Source: Ascidia mentula (Eukaryota > Chordata > Ascidiacea > Phlebobranchia > Ascidiidae). Taken from it: a stretch of 64,000 nucleotides of DNA. Positions 42,001 to 52,849 of this stretch are shown piece after piece; position 1 is the stretch's first letter, and each line of letters begins with the position of its first letter. The DNA lies in NCBI GenBank assembly GCA_947561715.1, contig OX387197.1, positions 6,693,001-6,757,000 on the forward strand, given 5' to 3'. A program made the position numbers and the translations under genes. The notes below the pieces were generated by a model. It searched no databases. It was not told the DNA's origin and saw nothing but the letters and a program-made list of their open reading frames with translations.

Positions 42001-45000
42001 CACTATAAACATCAGCAAGCTTGCGGCATCGAGCGCACGCTTCGCACTATTTTGACCATGTTTGGTGCAGTGGAGGCTTGAGATTTCAGCAGGGTGTGCC
42101 TTTATCAGAAAGCGGCACGAAAACAGCCTTTCACACAGTCAACCAACTGCACCTGTTCCTCGATTCGTACATGCTTTTCCTGCGTACAGCCGGCCGGTAC
42201 TCGCAAATTACTTCTCGCATGAAAATCGAACCGAAGTGCTGATAAGGTATCTGGCGTGTAGCAGTTCCCACGTGGTCGAATGCCTCTCGCTGCGCCCATT
42301 TACGCAAGCCTCGGTTTCGTGTTTCAATGCTGAAGTGCTGGAGTTCATAACGGGGTCGAGGGTCCTGTGCAGTGATTCAATAATGCACCAATCGGTCGCA
42401 CGCGTCTGAAACGCTTGGACGGGCGGCTAACTGCATTGTCCTTGTGTCGCTGGACAAGATGCGTTTGTCATTCGATCGTTGGAAAGATAGACAGGTCCAC
42501 TTCAGAGTTCCATGGGGCGTTCAAAGGCAACCCGCACGCCACTCGAGGGAACAGTGGCACTTTCTCGCCCTTCCTGTGGTTTTCCCACGATTCAGCGCAG
42601 AACCCTTCGTTTTTGATTGTTAGTGCAGCGCCGTTTTATTGGCAAACCAGTGAACTGCAACGTTTTCACCTTCACAACTACAAAACGTTGAATTATTAAC
42701 ACTCGCAAGCGCACAGTGCCAATCCTTTTACGAATTAGTATTATATTTGTTCATTCACAACAAAGTTTGTAATTTTGTTTCAAAAGTAAATGTTTTTCAT
42801 TTTCAGCCTGGTTTGTCGATTAATCACCACGCTGATCAGTCACTTAACAGCTTCTGCCGATGGCAGTCGGACATCAACGTGAACCAATCGGATTTCGGCC
42901 TTGCTCACCATGACAACGCCATTCTTATCACAGGGTATGTTTCTTTGCTTTGCTTAACATTGACTCGACTTATTGCAAAGCCTTATTGACTTGTGTTTGT
43001 CGTTGTAAGTTTATGATAGGCTCATTAGGTGTATGTTCAGCAAACGTCATTGAGCCCCTACGGGAGCAATTGCTGCTTAAAGACATATTTGTTCTTGATA
43101 GGGAGGCAAATGCTCAGCTGTGCAGCCTTGGACTCTAACCTGTAGCTTGATTGCATTTGGCGAAATCGTTGTTTGTCAAATGTCTGGTTTTACAATCCAG
43201 TCTGGGGTTAGGGTTCCAGCCAAACCATATACCGTGGAGCGCGAACCGTTCACTAAGGGCTGTAGAAACCGGCACATGCTTACGTAATGTGTTATTTTCG
43301 GAGGCGTTTGTATCAGTTGAAACCCAAAACTGGACCCACTCACCCGTTGAAGCGTTTCCTTACAGCGGCAAGCCACGCTCCCCGTTCGTTATCCTAATCA
43401 CTCATTGAGGGGAGCTTTGTATAGGTCACAAAACAGTTGGCGTGAGAACTTGGTCGCGGTCCACCAGCCCCCTATGGCTCCTCAAAATGACTACCAATGC
43501 GGCCATGACAAGTCGGCTAGGAGCTTTGCGAAGCATGACGACGCTTGATCTGCGTGTGAGGCCGAGCATGTTACTTAAAAAACACGGTCAACCGGCTTTC
43601 TTACGTCGTTGGCAATTTGCGCCTTTGCGTGGGTTTCCAGCTGTCTTTTCCCCACTGCCCATACCGGCAATCATGGCGTCCGATAGCATGGTGCAGACGA
43701 CTGCGGCACCGTTGCCCAACAATGCGATCACTGTACTGAGGTAATTTCTCTTCATCCGGCCGGTGATCCCAGAAGCGATATCTCGCACCTTACGCGGATT
43801 AAACGCATTTCGAAAATGCCGCCTTTGTCGCCCAAGACTTCGGGTTTAGGGATTGTACAAAACCACGACAGGCAATTAGGTTTTATAGTGTTCACGGTGC
43901 TGCGATGACGTGCGCTTCTAAAAACAGTCCAGGGTGTTAAAAACTGTATCGGAAAAGGTCTTGTTTTGACCATCAACAATAACCATCTCTCACTTTCGCC
44001 CTGGAATGCCTAAGATCCTACAACTGGCTTTCGAGTGTTCCGCTGCCTGTTTCTCGTCAACCTTGAGCGATCGGATGTAAATCATTTGATAAATCCAGGG
44101 CGCCGGAATGCAAAACACGACCGGTGGATTCCAAGCCATAGAAATCGCAACTTCCCGATGCGTGAAAATATTAATCTTTCTGCAATTCGCTCTGTAAACA
44201 GTCGTGAAAAGGCAGCGATCGCAAAAATTCCGCGTAAACACCAGCCGACGATGCAAGCAATATGTCCATGTAGCCTTAAGTGCGGATCAAAGCCTTCACC
44301 CTCCTTTGAAGGCGGGCCTGAAAAAATAAGCCTGGTCATATAATCGCTTTTCAATATCCACTTCACTGCTCTTCCCAGATATGAATGGACACTTGCTCCA
44401 ACTTTATGATTCATTGCAAATGAACGCGGCTAAGCGATTTAGCCGTGTCTAATGTGGCCTGATGCAGTAAACACCTCACTATAGAGTTTGTTTTACGTAC
44501 AAAATCTTATGAATTTTTTTTGCTTTTTTGTAACTAAACATTGTTTACTTATATCCAGGAATGACATCTGCACCTACAAAAACCAACCTTGCGGGACCCT
44601 TGGTAAGTTGATTTTATTTTTTAAGCGTGGTGTATTTCGGACTGGCGAAACTCGAACACAAGGCTGTTAATTTTGCGCGAATTCTTACCGTTTAGTTCTT
44701 GTCTGAGGCGCTTCCTTCAAGAGGAAAGCGTTTGCGACTGATTGCTTCATTGGGACGCCCCGGGGCGGGTTGGTCTCGCTAGTTTGTAGCTGATTAAGAC
44801 CATTGTTGACAAATGCCCACTTGCGCAGTTAGCATAACAACATTTAAACGGACAAAAATTCATTGGGTGAAATTTGTAATGTGTTGGGGGTTTTTATTAT
44901 TTATTATTGGCCACTTGCAAAACAGGGGTTTGCGCTTTAGGTGGGGTCGCTAAATCTCGTGTAATATATTCGAAGCACAAACAACATCAATCACAAATGC

Positions 45001-48000
45001 AAACCGCGCATTACGAAAGTTTGCGTTCGACAACACAGCAGCTCTCGAAATAGCGGTCACCCCCCGCCATGCGCTCACCTCTTCCGCGAAAACAGGGCTA
45101 TTGTTCACTGGTTCCGCGCCGCAAGGAACTTTCGTGGGGGCTTCGACACGAGTGTATATTCTGGGCCCTCGTTTCCGCCCTAAGCTTTAAATGGACCGCG
45201 CTCGCGTCAAGGACCTTTTCAAACCACCGTCAACTGGCTGCGCGCGGAGATTGGGTGTACGCGGTCGCTTTTAAGACGACACGGACCAAAGTAAACTTTT
45301 GTCGATTGAACTCGCTCGCACGCGCGTTCAGGCCTATTGTGCCTTTGAACAACAACCTTGACGTCATGTCACGGGTCGCCGCAACCGATTGAACGAAGAC
45401 CCCGAAAGTTTAAAGCTTGTTTTCTTTCAGGTTTGGCCCCGGTTTCGGGAATGTGCGAAAACATGCGAAGTTGCAGCATCAACGAAGACATTGGCTTGGC
45501 TTCCGCTTTTACCATCGCCCACGAAATTGGCCACAAGTAAGTTCTCCACCCGTTTTCCGCGGCATTCAGGTTGTCTAGACGCCAGTGAATGATAATTGCA
45601 AATTGCAAACGCGGACGCCAAATCTAATCACCGGCTCCGAAGGGCATATTACATGGGACTTTGCTTAAGAGCACCCGCTATATCGTTACCCAAGAGTTGT
45701 GGTAGTGGCCCTAGAGCGCCTTTCGTCTAGACGCCCGTTTCAAGGAAATGAATGTTTTCTCAGCCGTTTCCACAGGACCGTTAAAAATCCAAACAAAGCC
45801 TTAAACCACTCATAAACCTGGCAAATGTAGGAGCAGGCCACATATATTCTCCGCTGCAACAGCTCAGCTTGCCGGTTGCAGCGCTGCAGCGTCTGCAACG
45901 TAAACACCACCTCTCCGACCGGCCTTTTTGCGTCTTTGGTTGGGACGTTAATCCCGCCAGTTGGCGATTGGCCATTAGTGGGTATCTGCCACACACGGCT
46001 ATAGTTTAACCTTCGTGCTCGGCGCTTCTGAATAATCCTTACGCCTGGCTGGAGATCGCGAAGACGAATGGGTCGATCCATCATCCTAAGTCGCTAGTCT
46101 GATGGTCAGTCAGCGATTCGAGTTCTTGTAAAAAAACCCATTTGCGGCTGAATATCGAAAACGAATGGAAGCAATTGTGCATTTAGTTGATTCCCGAACT
46201 CTTTGTTTGTAGCTTTGGTATGAATCACGACGGTACCAACAACGACTGCGGCCCAGGAAACGGCCATCCATCCAGAATAATGGCACCACAAATGACCAGT
46301 AACACCAGTCCTTTCATGTGGTCCAGATGCTCCAAAAAATACATCACCGACTTCTTAGAGTAAGTACACCGTATTGTGTTATGAGTTTGCATGGTTAAAT
46401 GTTTGAAACCTAATGTTTTGTTTTCTCTGTATGCAGTTCTGGTGCCGGCGCATGTCTTGTCGATACGCCACCATCCAGGGACTTTAACTTCCCAGAAGAA
46501 ATGCCTGGACAACTTCACGATGCCGACGAGCAGTGCCGATTCCAGTACGGCCCCCAGTCGAAGCAGTGCCACTACGGGGTGAGTGCCTTGCATATTTCCT
46601 ATCAAGCCCTCAATCTGAATGATTTATGTCTGCCGCTTTCCCGGCAAATGCGTCCAATGAGAGCCTCCGTTTCGTTTGTAAACATGCCTAATGACGCCCT
46701 GGCGCTATCTGTGAGCGATTAACACTTGACTGTAGGCCTAGCGCCCACCAAGATGGTTCATTTGTCTCAAAAATGAGCATCGTCATTACTGCACAAAGGG
46801 GCAAGGATATGTAATCAATCGGCCGCTTTTGTTACCAACGGTACGCAATCCCTTGGCGAAACTATCGCACTAAACGTACGTCATTTCGTGGTTCAGCGAC
46901 TTCTCACCTACGTATGCAGTGCGCGCATGTATCACCCAGCCGCGGTGGGTGGCCCTTAGCGCCCGACCAACTTCCGACCTGTTGGGTGAATGTTAGTGTT
47001 AAATGTTTGGCCCAGCATGCCAACGCGACCATGTCTTCATGCCAGTGCCAAGTACGGTTTATCAGGCCACCCAACCGGCATGAGTGCCCTCAAAATGTTT
47101 TTGGTTCTGTAATAAGCAACGCAAATTTTTTTCGGTCACACCTATAGTTAGAGATAGTATCTGTGCAAGATAAAGTTACAAAGCAATAAGGGTTTTAATA
47201 AACACTTGCTTTGTTGTTAAAATTGCTTTCTGGGTTGACGAAACTTAGCGATTGCCCCAGGCTCGAAAACTTCACAATCTCTCGACGCAATATTGGATTG
47301 TCTGACCTATATGTTGTTTACTCCAGGATGTTTGTCGTGAACTTTGGTGCACGAGCAAGAACGAACATTGTGCAACAAACAGCATCCCAGCTGCTGAGGG
47401 GACCAATTGCCAAACTACCTACATTTCACGTGGGGTAAGTCATCAACACTTTCAAGAACAGTTGATGAATGAAGTATAATGAATCGTCACCAAACAAATG
47501 TAGAATATGGCTTGCTCTCATACGTAATTGTTTTTATTTTTGTCGCAATCAACCGCTTTTTTTACGCAAATCAACAATCCGATTCACTTTTTAGTGGTGC
47601 TACCGCGGCAACTGCGTTCCTTTTGGTTACCGCCCACAAGCCGTAGACGGTTCCTGGGGCTCCTGGACGGCTTGGGCCGAGTGTTCTCGTACGTGTGGCA
47701 CTGGAATCAGCTCCTCGTCTAGGAGTTGTGACAGTCCTGCACCGGAACATGGTGGAAAGTACTGCATTGGCGAGAGAATGCGATACAGATCTTGTAACAC
47801 TCAGGTAAGAATTTACTCCAGAGCTTTTACATTTAGACTAAATGCATTAGAATTGTCGTAAGTGCGCTGTTGTATTGTATTGGAACCTGTGGAAATGCCT
47901 TTTGCCTCATTCTTAACTTCCCTCGCGGGTTTCATAAACAGGAATGTCTGTTCGCGTCTGGCGATTTTCGTTCGGCGCAGTGCGCCAATTCCGACAACAC

Positions 48001-51000
48001 GCCATTCCAGGGAAAATATTACAACTGGGTTCCGTACACTCTCGGTAGGTGTCGCCTCGGGGTGGAATTTTTTCCTCTTTCCGGGGTTGCAAGTTAATCC
48101 GCAAATGTAATTTTGCTTTTAAACGCGCCGCTGGCAACTTGGAACCAATAACATACCGGCTCGTGGGCTTATGTTGTTACTCGCTGCTTTTCGCCCTGCA
48201 CGCATACTGCGTACGTACGCTGCTAAATTGACTGCGGGACATACGAAATTTCGAAGTCGCCAAGCTTTTCTGCATTGACTGAATAGCGCGCAGATCCGCA
48301 ACAAACAGATTCACATCCCTGGGAGGCATTTCCACAGTGTGCAAATGTCTGTTTTTGAGCATGGACGTCCCTGTGACCACCCATGCATCCGAAATGCGCC
48401 CGCTTCGTTTTGCTAACTGCTTTGTATGCGTTGAATTTAACAGCCCTGCACCGACCCCAACTCGGACCCGCGGCGAGAGCAATGCGCTCGTCACGATACT
48501 GAGCTCTATCAGGGCAAATACTACAACTGGCTTCCCCATACAGGTAACGCTTTGCACCCGAAGCATGCTTTAAAATGTATTCTCGTTTGTTTTCCCCAAT
48601 CGAGGCAGCTTTTGTGCTTAGCAATTGTTGGTGTGAAATGTAATTTTTGGACATTATTTGTATTTAAAACTTTAGGATGCTAGAAGCCTTTTTTAAATTG
48701 CGTGTTTTGTGAGTTATTTCTGGTGTGCATGAAGTACTAAAATTAGTCGACCGAATCGTAGGGACTAAAGTCTATAAGTTGATCTTTGCTACGTATCGTT
48801 TTAACTCGTCATGTTCCCATAAGATAACCATTCATATCTCCATCTTGCAGGCAGCAACGTGAAGGCATGTGCCCTCAACTGTCTGGCACAAGGCTTTAAC
48901 TTCTTTGCTGAACGCGCGCCTGCTGTCATCGATGGCACACCATGCTTCTCAGACTCCCTTGACGTGTGCATCAACGGCGAATGTCATGTAAGCACCTCTC
49001 ACACCCATCTTCATGGCCTTAGCATTTTGCGATGCCATTTTAAGATAGCATCCCCACTGTTCTAAAGGTCACACCGCGCATTTACCAACAGCACAAAGTG
49101 CCGATTGTTTTAGCCGCTGTTGTACAATTCCTCAAGGAAAATTAATATAGCCACTTGGGGATAGCCTCCACCTTTGGTCCGTGGTTTATGAAAATAGATT
49201 CAAATGTTGTTGTTGAACATATTCTAGTTGAACAATTTTTGAGCATGCCTTTCTTCTTTGAGCAGCATGTTGGTTGTGATCACGTGCTTCATTCGAACGC
49301 CACTGAGGACAAATGTCGTGTTTGTGGCGGCGACGGCAGCACCTGTGAGACACAAGCCGGAATCTTCAATGTCCCCATCCCAAGTCATGGACGTAAGTGA
49401 ATTTGTCGCATATTTAGGCAAAAAAAAATAAGTTTGGTTAAAGCAGGGGAAGGTCGCAACAAAATATGGCTCCATTCGCCTGCAATAGGAAGGGTATTTG
49501 TTGAAAGTTGAATACAACCAAACAATTGGGGCATTCATACCCAGTATGGGCAATATTCCCTGCTGCAGTGTGCATGGTGGTGTTGTCAATCGGGCCATTA
49601 TATCCCTCGCACCCATGCGTATCCTTTTATGCACGCGATTCGACCACGATTCCGCCTCCTCCGAAATATCGCCTCCCTAATCTTTGATCGGGTTAAACCG
49701 AGAAAATAACTTTTCCTGCGTTTGACACCTCCGCAATTTGAACGGATTAATCAGAGTGCTTGGTGCAGCCAAAGTTCTGTCTCAACTCGGTCCTCCTACG
49801 TCACCCGCCCACGGTAAAATAAATGCCTCTTTGAATGGAGGCCACTTGTTATAAGCAGAACACAGTACTTCCGCTGTCTGACGCGCTCTCGACAGAAGCG
49901 TAAATATTTAGACTCCGCCGGCCTGGAGGCATTACCTATCTATTTGGCTTGAGTGAGTGAAACGATTTTTTATCTTTCGTGCAGAATACCACCAAGTCGT
50001 CACCATCCCACAAGGCTCGGTGAACATTCTCATTCAAGAGCTGGAAATCTCCAAACAGAATTATATCGGTGAGCAGTGAATACATGAACGTTTTGTGCTT
50101 CGTCTTATTCTCGTACCCGACCAAACATAAACGAATCCAATTATCCACACAGCGTTGAAAAATACTCGCGATGAGGACTACATTAACGGCGGGTGGACCA
50201 TCGACTGGCCGCAGAAATTTCAAGTAGCTGGTACTACGTTCACGTATAAACGCCCAGGAAACGAACCAGAGTCATTGGTTGCGTTGGGGCCAACCACCGA
50301 AGATTTGATTGTCATGGTAAGCGATTCCAAACTACTTAGTGCTGGTACAGGCGATTCTGACTTGTGAAATTGTTTTAAAACACGTAGTTTTTGATTAATT
50401 GATGTTAAGTCTTGCTTTGGTTCGCAGCTTTTGGTTCAAGAACAAAACCGCGGCCTCCGCTTCGAGTACAATGTTCCAGTCGAACGCGAAAGCAGCGGAG
50501 ACAACGTATCTCCATTCTTGTGGAATGAAGGCGACTGGACGCCTTGCACTGCAACCTGCGCTGGAGGCACCCAGCGTCGACCGGTTGAATGTCGAAGGGT
50601 CGATGACAACACTCAGGTGCAACCTAGCTACTGCAACCAGGCAAACAAGCCCGACGTGCAAGAACAATCATGCAACGTGGAACCATGCCCGCCGATGTAA
50701 GTATCGTGAGGAATGTTAGGTTTATCGGCACTGTAATCAAATGACAGAGACATGTTTGCAATTCGTTCCTATCATAAACTTATTATTCAATTTACAGTTG
50801 GTCCCCTGGCAAATGGAATGATTGCAGCAGAACGTGCGGAGGTGGCCACCGCACCCGCCAGGTTATTTGCATGCGCGTGTTGAGTCAGATCGAGGACGAA
50901 GTGATTGACGAAAGCTACTGCACCGGTAGAAAGCCGCCGTCTAGTGACAGCTGCAACCAGGAAACCTGCCCACCACGGTGGACCACCGGACGCTGGTCTT

Positions 51001-51806
51001 CGGTAAGTTTATGCCGCCCTTGGTTGACATGTACGAATATCGTGACATTCAAAAATAGTATAAAGCCTCAAACCGGTCAATCAGAACACCGCTTAATGAT
51101 TTCCGATTCGATCCCATGTATTTGTCTAGTTCATCAAACTTATAACACTTCCTCTCTGTTCAGTGCAAACCACGTTGCGGACCGGGCACCAAAACCAGAG
51201 ACGTGCAATGCAAGTCGAGTGACCGAAGGCAGACCTTCCCCGATGGCAGATGCGATATTCGAACCAAACCTGCAGCCAAAGCACACTGTAACAGCGGCTC
51301 TTGTCCCCCTCCCCGATGGGTGTACGGCAAATGGAGCAAGGTACGTTTGGAAATGTGTTGGTTTTGTAATACTTGAATATTAGATATCTCCTACCACTTC
51401 TCTTCAGCGAAAAACTTTTGCAGCAAAATTAGCGTTAGCTGCTTTTTAATGGTGACACAGTTGAGCGGTGAACAAGTCAATTGTGAAATAAACATCTTTA
51501 AAATGATATATCGCCAAATCAATACCGGGTACTTTTCCTCTACAGTGTTCTGCCCCATGTGGTCACGGAACCAAAAGGCGACGTGTCTACTGCGCTGTAC
51601 CTGGAACCAATTCGATGACCAATGGCTGTCCCACCAATCGCAAGCCTAAGACCGTGCAGTCGTGCGTTTCACAATGCAACGCCGATCCCGAGCCTCAGTG
51701 TCAAGACGATCCCAAAGTTGCATACTGCCGCCTTGTGCTCAGATTCAAGTTCTGCCACCGCGCCTACTTCCGTAAGATGTGCTGTTCCACCTGTTCACGT
51801 GGATAA
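38926..51806 (+). CDS. ADAMTS6/10-type secreted metalloprotease, complete gene
   Basis: Predicted secreted zinc protease of the extracellular matrix. The 21 exons used per transcript give about 1,182 residues. Domains: signal peptide (1-25), prodomain with cysteine-switch C241, furin site RRKR at 311-314, M12B catalytic domain (about 319-530) with zinc motif HEIGHNFGMNHD (H467, E468, H471, H477) and Met-turn M495, disintegrin-like (about 535-620), TSP1-1 (624-674), Cys-rich and spacer (675-about 905), four TSP1 repeats (about 911-1140) and a PLAC domain (1147-1180). Five TSP1 repeats plus PLAC, together with residues around the zinc site, spacer end and PLAC, match the ADAMTS6/ADAMTS10 class. 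In vertebrates these enzymes act on fibrillin microfibrils; a similar role here is inference. Exons 13 and 14 are alternatives. Introns over 300 bp contain no further exon I can see. All junctions are GT-AG and frame-consistent. Confidence 0.95.
39914..40371 (+). CDS. ADAMTS exon 2: prodomain
   Basis: Prodomain up to SLCNGL, a conserved ADAMTS prodomain motif. It contains a basic run RRLRRRR that could be an extra proprotein convertase site. The acceptor is tandem (GAGCAG): splicing at 39911 instead of 39914 would change E to AE at the junction. Donor GTTAGT at 40372. The open frame continues upstream to 39814, but that part is intron. Confidence 0.88.
40372..40443 (+). other. 72-bp ADAMTS intron 2, open in frame
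   Basis: A GT-AG intron whose length is a multiple of three and which has no stop in the coding frame. Retention would insert 24 mostly hydrophobic residues between CNGL and QGVIVRGDD. In ADAMTS relatives these two motifs are nearly adjacent, so removal is the expected form. Confidence 0.8.
40444..40621 (+). CDS. ADAMTS exon 3: prodomain, cysteine switch
   Basis: Encodes [15 protein letters not shown], a typical prodomain strand, and ends at HCGYS, the cysteine-switch region (C241). Donor GTAAGA at 40622; phase 1. Confidence 0.93.
40692..41014 (+). CDS. ADAMTS exon 4: pro-peptide end, furin site, catalytic start
   Basis: Begins [11 protein letters not shown] charged, histidine-rich linker follows (QHHHH around residues 283-287, then an acidic run), then furin site RRKR|S at 311-315. 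The catalytic domain opens with [14 protein letters not shown]. Donor GTGAGT at 41015. Confidence 0.95.
41091..41174 (+). CDS. ADAMTS exon 5: catalytic domain
   Basis: Twenty-eight codons ([20 protein letters not shown]...) with the conserved [10 protein letters not shown] strand of reprolysin domains. Phase 0 at both ends. A 1,632-bp intron follows. Confidence 0.95.
42807..42934 (+). CDS. ADAMTS exon 6: catalytic domain
   Basis: Encodes [16 protein letters not shown] and [10 protein letters not shown], both standard in ADAMTS catalytic domains. Acceptor TTTTCAG; donor GTATGT at 42935; exits in phase 2. A 1,624-bp intron follows. Confidence 0.95.
44559..44602 (+). CDS. ADAMTS exon 7: 44-bp catalytic micro-exon
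   Basis: Fourteen full codons ([14 protein letters not shown]) plus two split codons. It is accepted because phase 2 in and phase 1 out exactly join exons 6 and 8 and supply the conserved DIC and CGTLG residues. Confidence 0.92.
45431..45536 (+). CDS. ADAMTS exon 8: zinc-binding helix
   Basis: Encodes [24 protein letters not shown] and the first part of the zinc motif (AHEIGHN). The last asparagine codon is split with exon 9. Donor GTAAGT at 45537. Confidence 0.96.
46213..46359 (+). CDS. ADAMTS exon 9: third zinc histidine and Met-turn
   Basis: Begins FGMNHDG, supplying the third zinc histidine, and contains RIMAPQM with the Met-turn methionine. It ends YITDFLD, the end of the catalytic domain. 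Donor GTAAGT. Confidence 0.96.
46437..46578 (+). CDS. ADAMTS exon 10: disintegrin-like start
   Basis: Encodes [22 protein letters not shown] and QCHYG. The YDADEQC-type motif is typical of the ADAMTS disintegrin-like region. Donor GTGAGT at 46579. Confidence 0.94.
47327..47434 (+). CDS. ADAMTS exon 11: disintegrin-like domain
   Basis: Thirty-six codons: VCRELWC, then [11 protein letters not shown]. The CxxLWC pair and the ADGT-like turn are hallmarks of this domain. Phase 0 at both ends. Confidence 0.94.
47595..47804 (+). CDS. ADAMTS exon 12: central TSP1 repeat
   Basis: Encodes [11 protein letters not shown], then TSP1 repeat 1 ([17 protein letters not shown] ... [13 protein letters not shown]) and ends RSCNTQ. 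It exits in phase 0 and can join either exon 13 or exon 14. Confidence 0.96.
47942..48044 (+). CDS. ADAMTS exon 13 (alternative a): Cys-rich start
   Basis: Enters in phase 0 and leaves in phase 1: [16 protein letters not shown], then [14 protein letters not shown]. This is the DFR..QCA and GKYYNW segment that follows TSP1-1 in ADAMTS6/10. Acceptor AAACAG; donor GTAGGT. It is homologous to exon 14; only one of the two fits a mature message. Confidence 0.92.
48444..48543 (+). CDS. ADAMTS exon 14 (alternative b): duplicate Cys-rich start
   Basis: Same phases as exon 13 (0 in, 1 out): [16 protein letters not shown], then [13 protein letters not shown]. It matches exon 13 at about 16 of 33 residues with both cysteines aligned, and is one codon shorter. 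Acceptor TTTAACAG; donor GTAACG. If exon 13 precedes it in the same RNA, the shifted frame stops at TGA 48500-48502. Confidence 0.9.
48851..48987 (+). CDS. ADAMTS exon 15: Cys-rich domain
   Basis: Encodes [28 protein letters not shown] and DVCINGECH, all canonical Cys-rich motifs. It needs one base from the preceding exon; joined straight to exon 12 it would stop at TGA 48860-48862. Confidence 0.95.
49266..49392 (+). CDS. ADAMTS exon 16: Cys-rich end
   Basis: Encodes HVGCDHVL, then [13 protein letters not shown], the conserved end of the Cys-rich domain, followed by the first spacer strand. Donor GTAAGT; phase 1. Confidence 0.95.
49985..50068 (+). CDS. ADAMTS exon 17: spacer domain
   Basis: Encodes [16 protein letters not shown] and SKQNYI, the beta-rich spacer motif (vvxIPxGs). 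Donor GTGAGC; phase 1 in and out. Confidence 0.93.
50153..50316 (+). CDS. ADAMTS exon 18: spacer domain
   Basis: Encodes [20 protein letters not shown], then [15 protein letters not shown] and EDLIVM. The INGxWTIDWP wording is characteristic of the ADAMTS6/10 spacer. Donor GTAAGC. Confidence 0.95.
50428..50696 (+). CDS. ADAMTS exon 19: spacer end and TSP1-2
   Basis: [17 protein letters not shown] closes the spacer. TSP1 repeat 2 follows, from [16 protein letters not shown] to CNVEPCPP. The donor GTAAGT overlaps the ATG of the last split codon. Confidence 0.95.
50798..51002 (+). CDS. ADAMTS exon 20: TSP1-3
   Basis: Third TSP1 repeat: [20 protein letters not shown] ... SCNQETCPP, then the first strand of the next repeat (WTTGRWSS). 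Donor GTAAGT at 51003. Confidence 0.95.
51164..51340 (+). CDS. ADAMTS exon 21: TSP1-4
   Basis: [16 protein letters not shown] ... CNSGSCPPP completes the fourth TSP1 repeat and opens the fifth (WVYGKWSK). Phase 0 at both ends. Confidence 0.95.
51546..51806 (+). CDS. ADAMTS exon 22: TSP1-5, PLAC, stop
   Basis: [16 protein letters not shown] ... CVSQC ends the fifth TSP1 repeat. The PLAC domain follows ([27 protein letters not shown]) and then stop TAA at 51804-51806. The six PLAC cysteines are present. Confidence 0.96.
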   Translation, partial: CSAPCGHGTKRRRVYCAVPGTNSMTNGCPTNRKPKTVQSCVSQCNADPEPQCQDDPKVAYCRLVLRFKFCHRAYFRKMCCSTCSRG

Positions 51807-52369
51807 GCTGGTTGAGAGTGGTACCCAGGTGTAAATAGTCACCTGCCCTTTGCTATGCAAAACAGCTGGCTGGATGATGTATGTATGGGGTGTAGTAAGA
51901 GAAAGGAAATGCAGCAGAACTCGAGAATGACCTTGGCAGTTTATCGCTGTATTTTCTACTTTCACTGTGAGAGCGGCAAGCTGCCTTTTGTGTGCGAGAG
52001 AATTTATTTCTGTTAAGACGACTTTTTCCTTTGCTTCCTTACGTTTATATATTCTTTGTCGTTAATATCCCCCCGTTGCTGAGAAATCGTTGGAAGCGCC
52101 CGCACGCCGCGGATTTTGCTCCATTTCGTTATTGTCGGACAGTCTAAACGTCTTCAGCACATTCGACGATGCAGCATATTGAAACTGATTGTGCGGCTCC
52201 AGCGCTTTTGTATACGATTCCGCAGCAGTATTTTTTCGCCAAATCCGCTTCTTCGCTTTGCCTTTTCCTATATTTATTATTATTATTAAAGTTTATCTGT
52301 GCCTTTGTCATTGCTCGTCATTTCGTTGTTGTAATGGTCGCCTTGTTTAATTTTTTATTGCTTTCGACC

Positions 52370-52445
52370 TTACCGGGATTCGAACCCACGTTATCCTGCG
52401 CACGAACCCGGATTTCTAATATGGTGCCTTCATGGATGTTGCCAA
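52370..52445 (-). other. tRNA-like (B-box) sequence, possible SINE relic
   Basis: On the minus strand GGTTCGAATCCC (complement of 52375-52386) matches the RNA polymerase III B-box exactly. A weak A-box-like TGGCAACATCC lies 58 nt upstream (complement of 52434-52444). I cannot fold a full cloverleaf. It sits in the probable ADAMTS 3' UTR, antisense to it. Confidence 0.2.
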
Positions 52446-52672
52446 TCGCCCTCCCGCCGTTATGTTTTCGCCACAGCCAAAGCAAACACGAAAGCTGCAG
52501 CGCGGCTTCTCGTGGTTTGCTGTCAGACTATGCGTCGGTCACATATGTCAGTCGCCACGCTTAAACACGTTGCGTTGCTACGTCATCAAATCCGAATCGC
52601 GTCTCTCTTGCGGTACGCTCAAACTTCCACAATTTGCTAGTCGAATTGCAGACCTTCATCTTTGCCTTTTTA

Positions 52673-52682
52673 AATAAATAAA
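52673..52682 (+). terminator. Probable ADAMTS poly(A) signals
   Basis: Two overlapping AATAAA hexamers about 870 bases after the ADAMTS stop are the first I see downstream. Another AATAAA lies at 52844-52849. The exact cleavage site is unknown. Confidence 0.5.
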
Positions 52683-52849
52683 AACAGCGACTATTTGCTA
52701 TGATTTCTGTGATGAAAGTAGTTGTAGACAGAGGCATAAGCAATACACTTAAAAAGGCTTTTGTAATAGTGAATTAGAGAATTATTATCTCTTTCTGAAA
52801 AGTTTAGTTTCTCAAATTGTGGTTCTGACATAAATATGACTGCAATAAA

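Noticed and set aside
48223..48654. Minus-strand open frames over exon 14
   Set aside because: They are shadows of the duplicated plus-strand exon, whose plus-strand translation is clearly ADAMTS.
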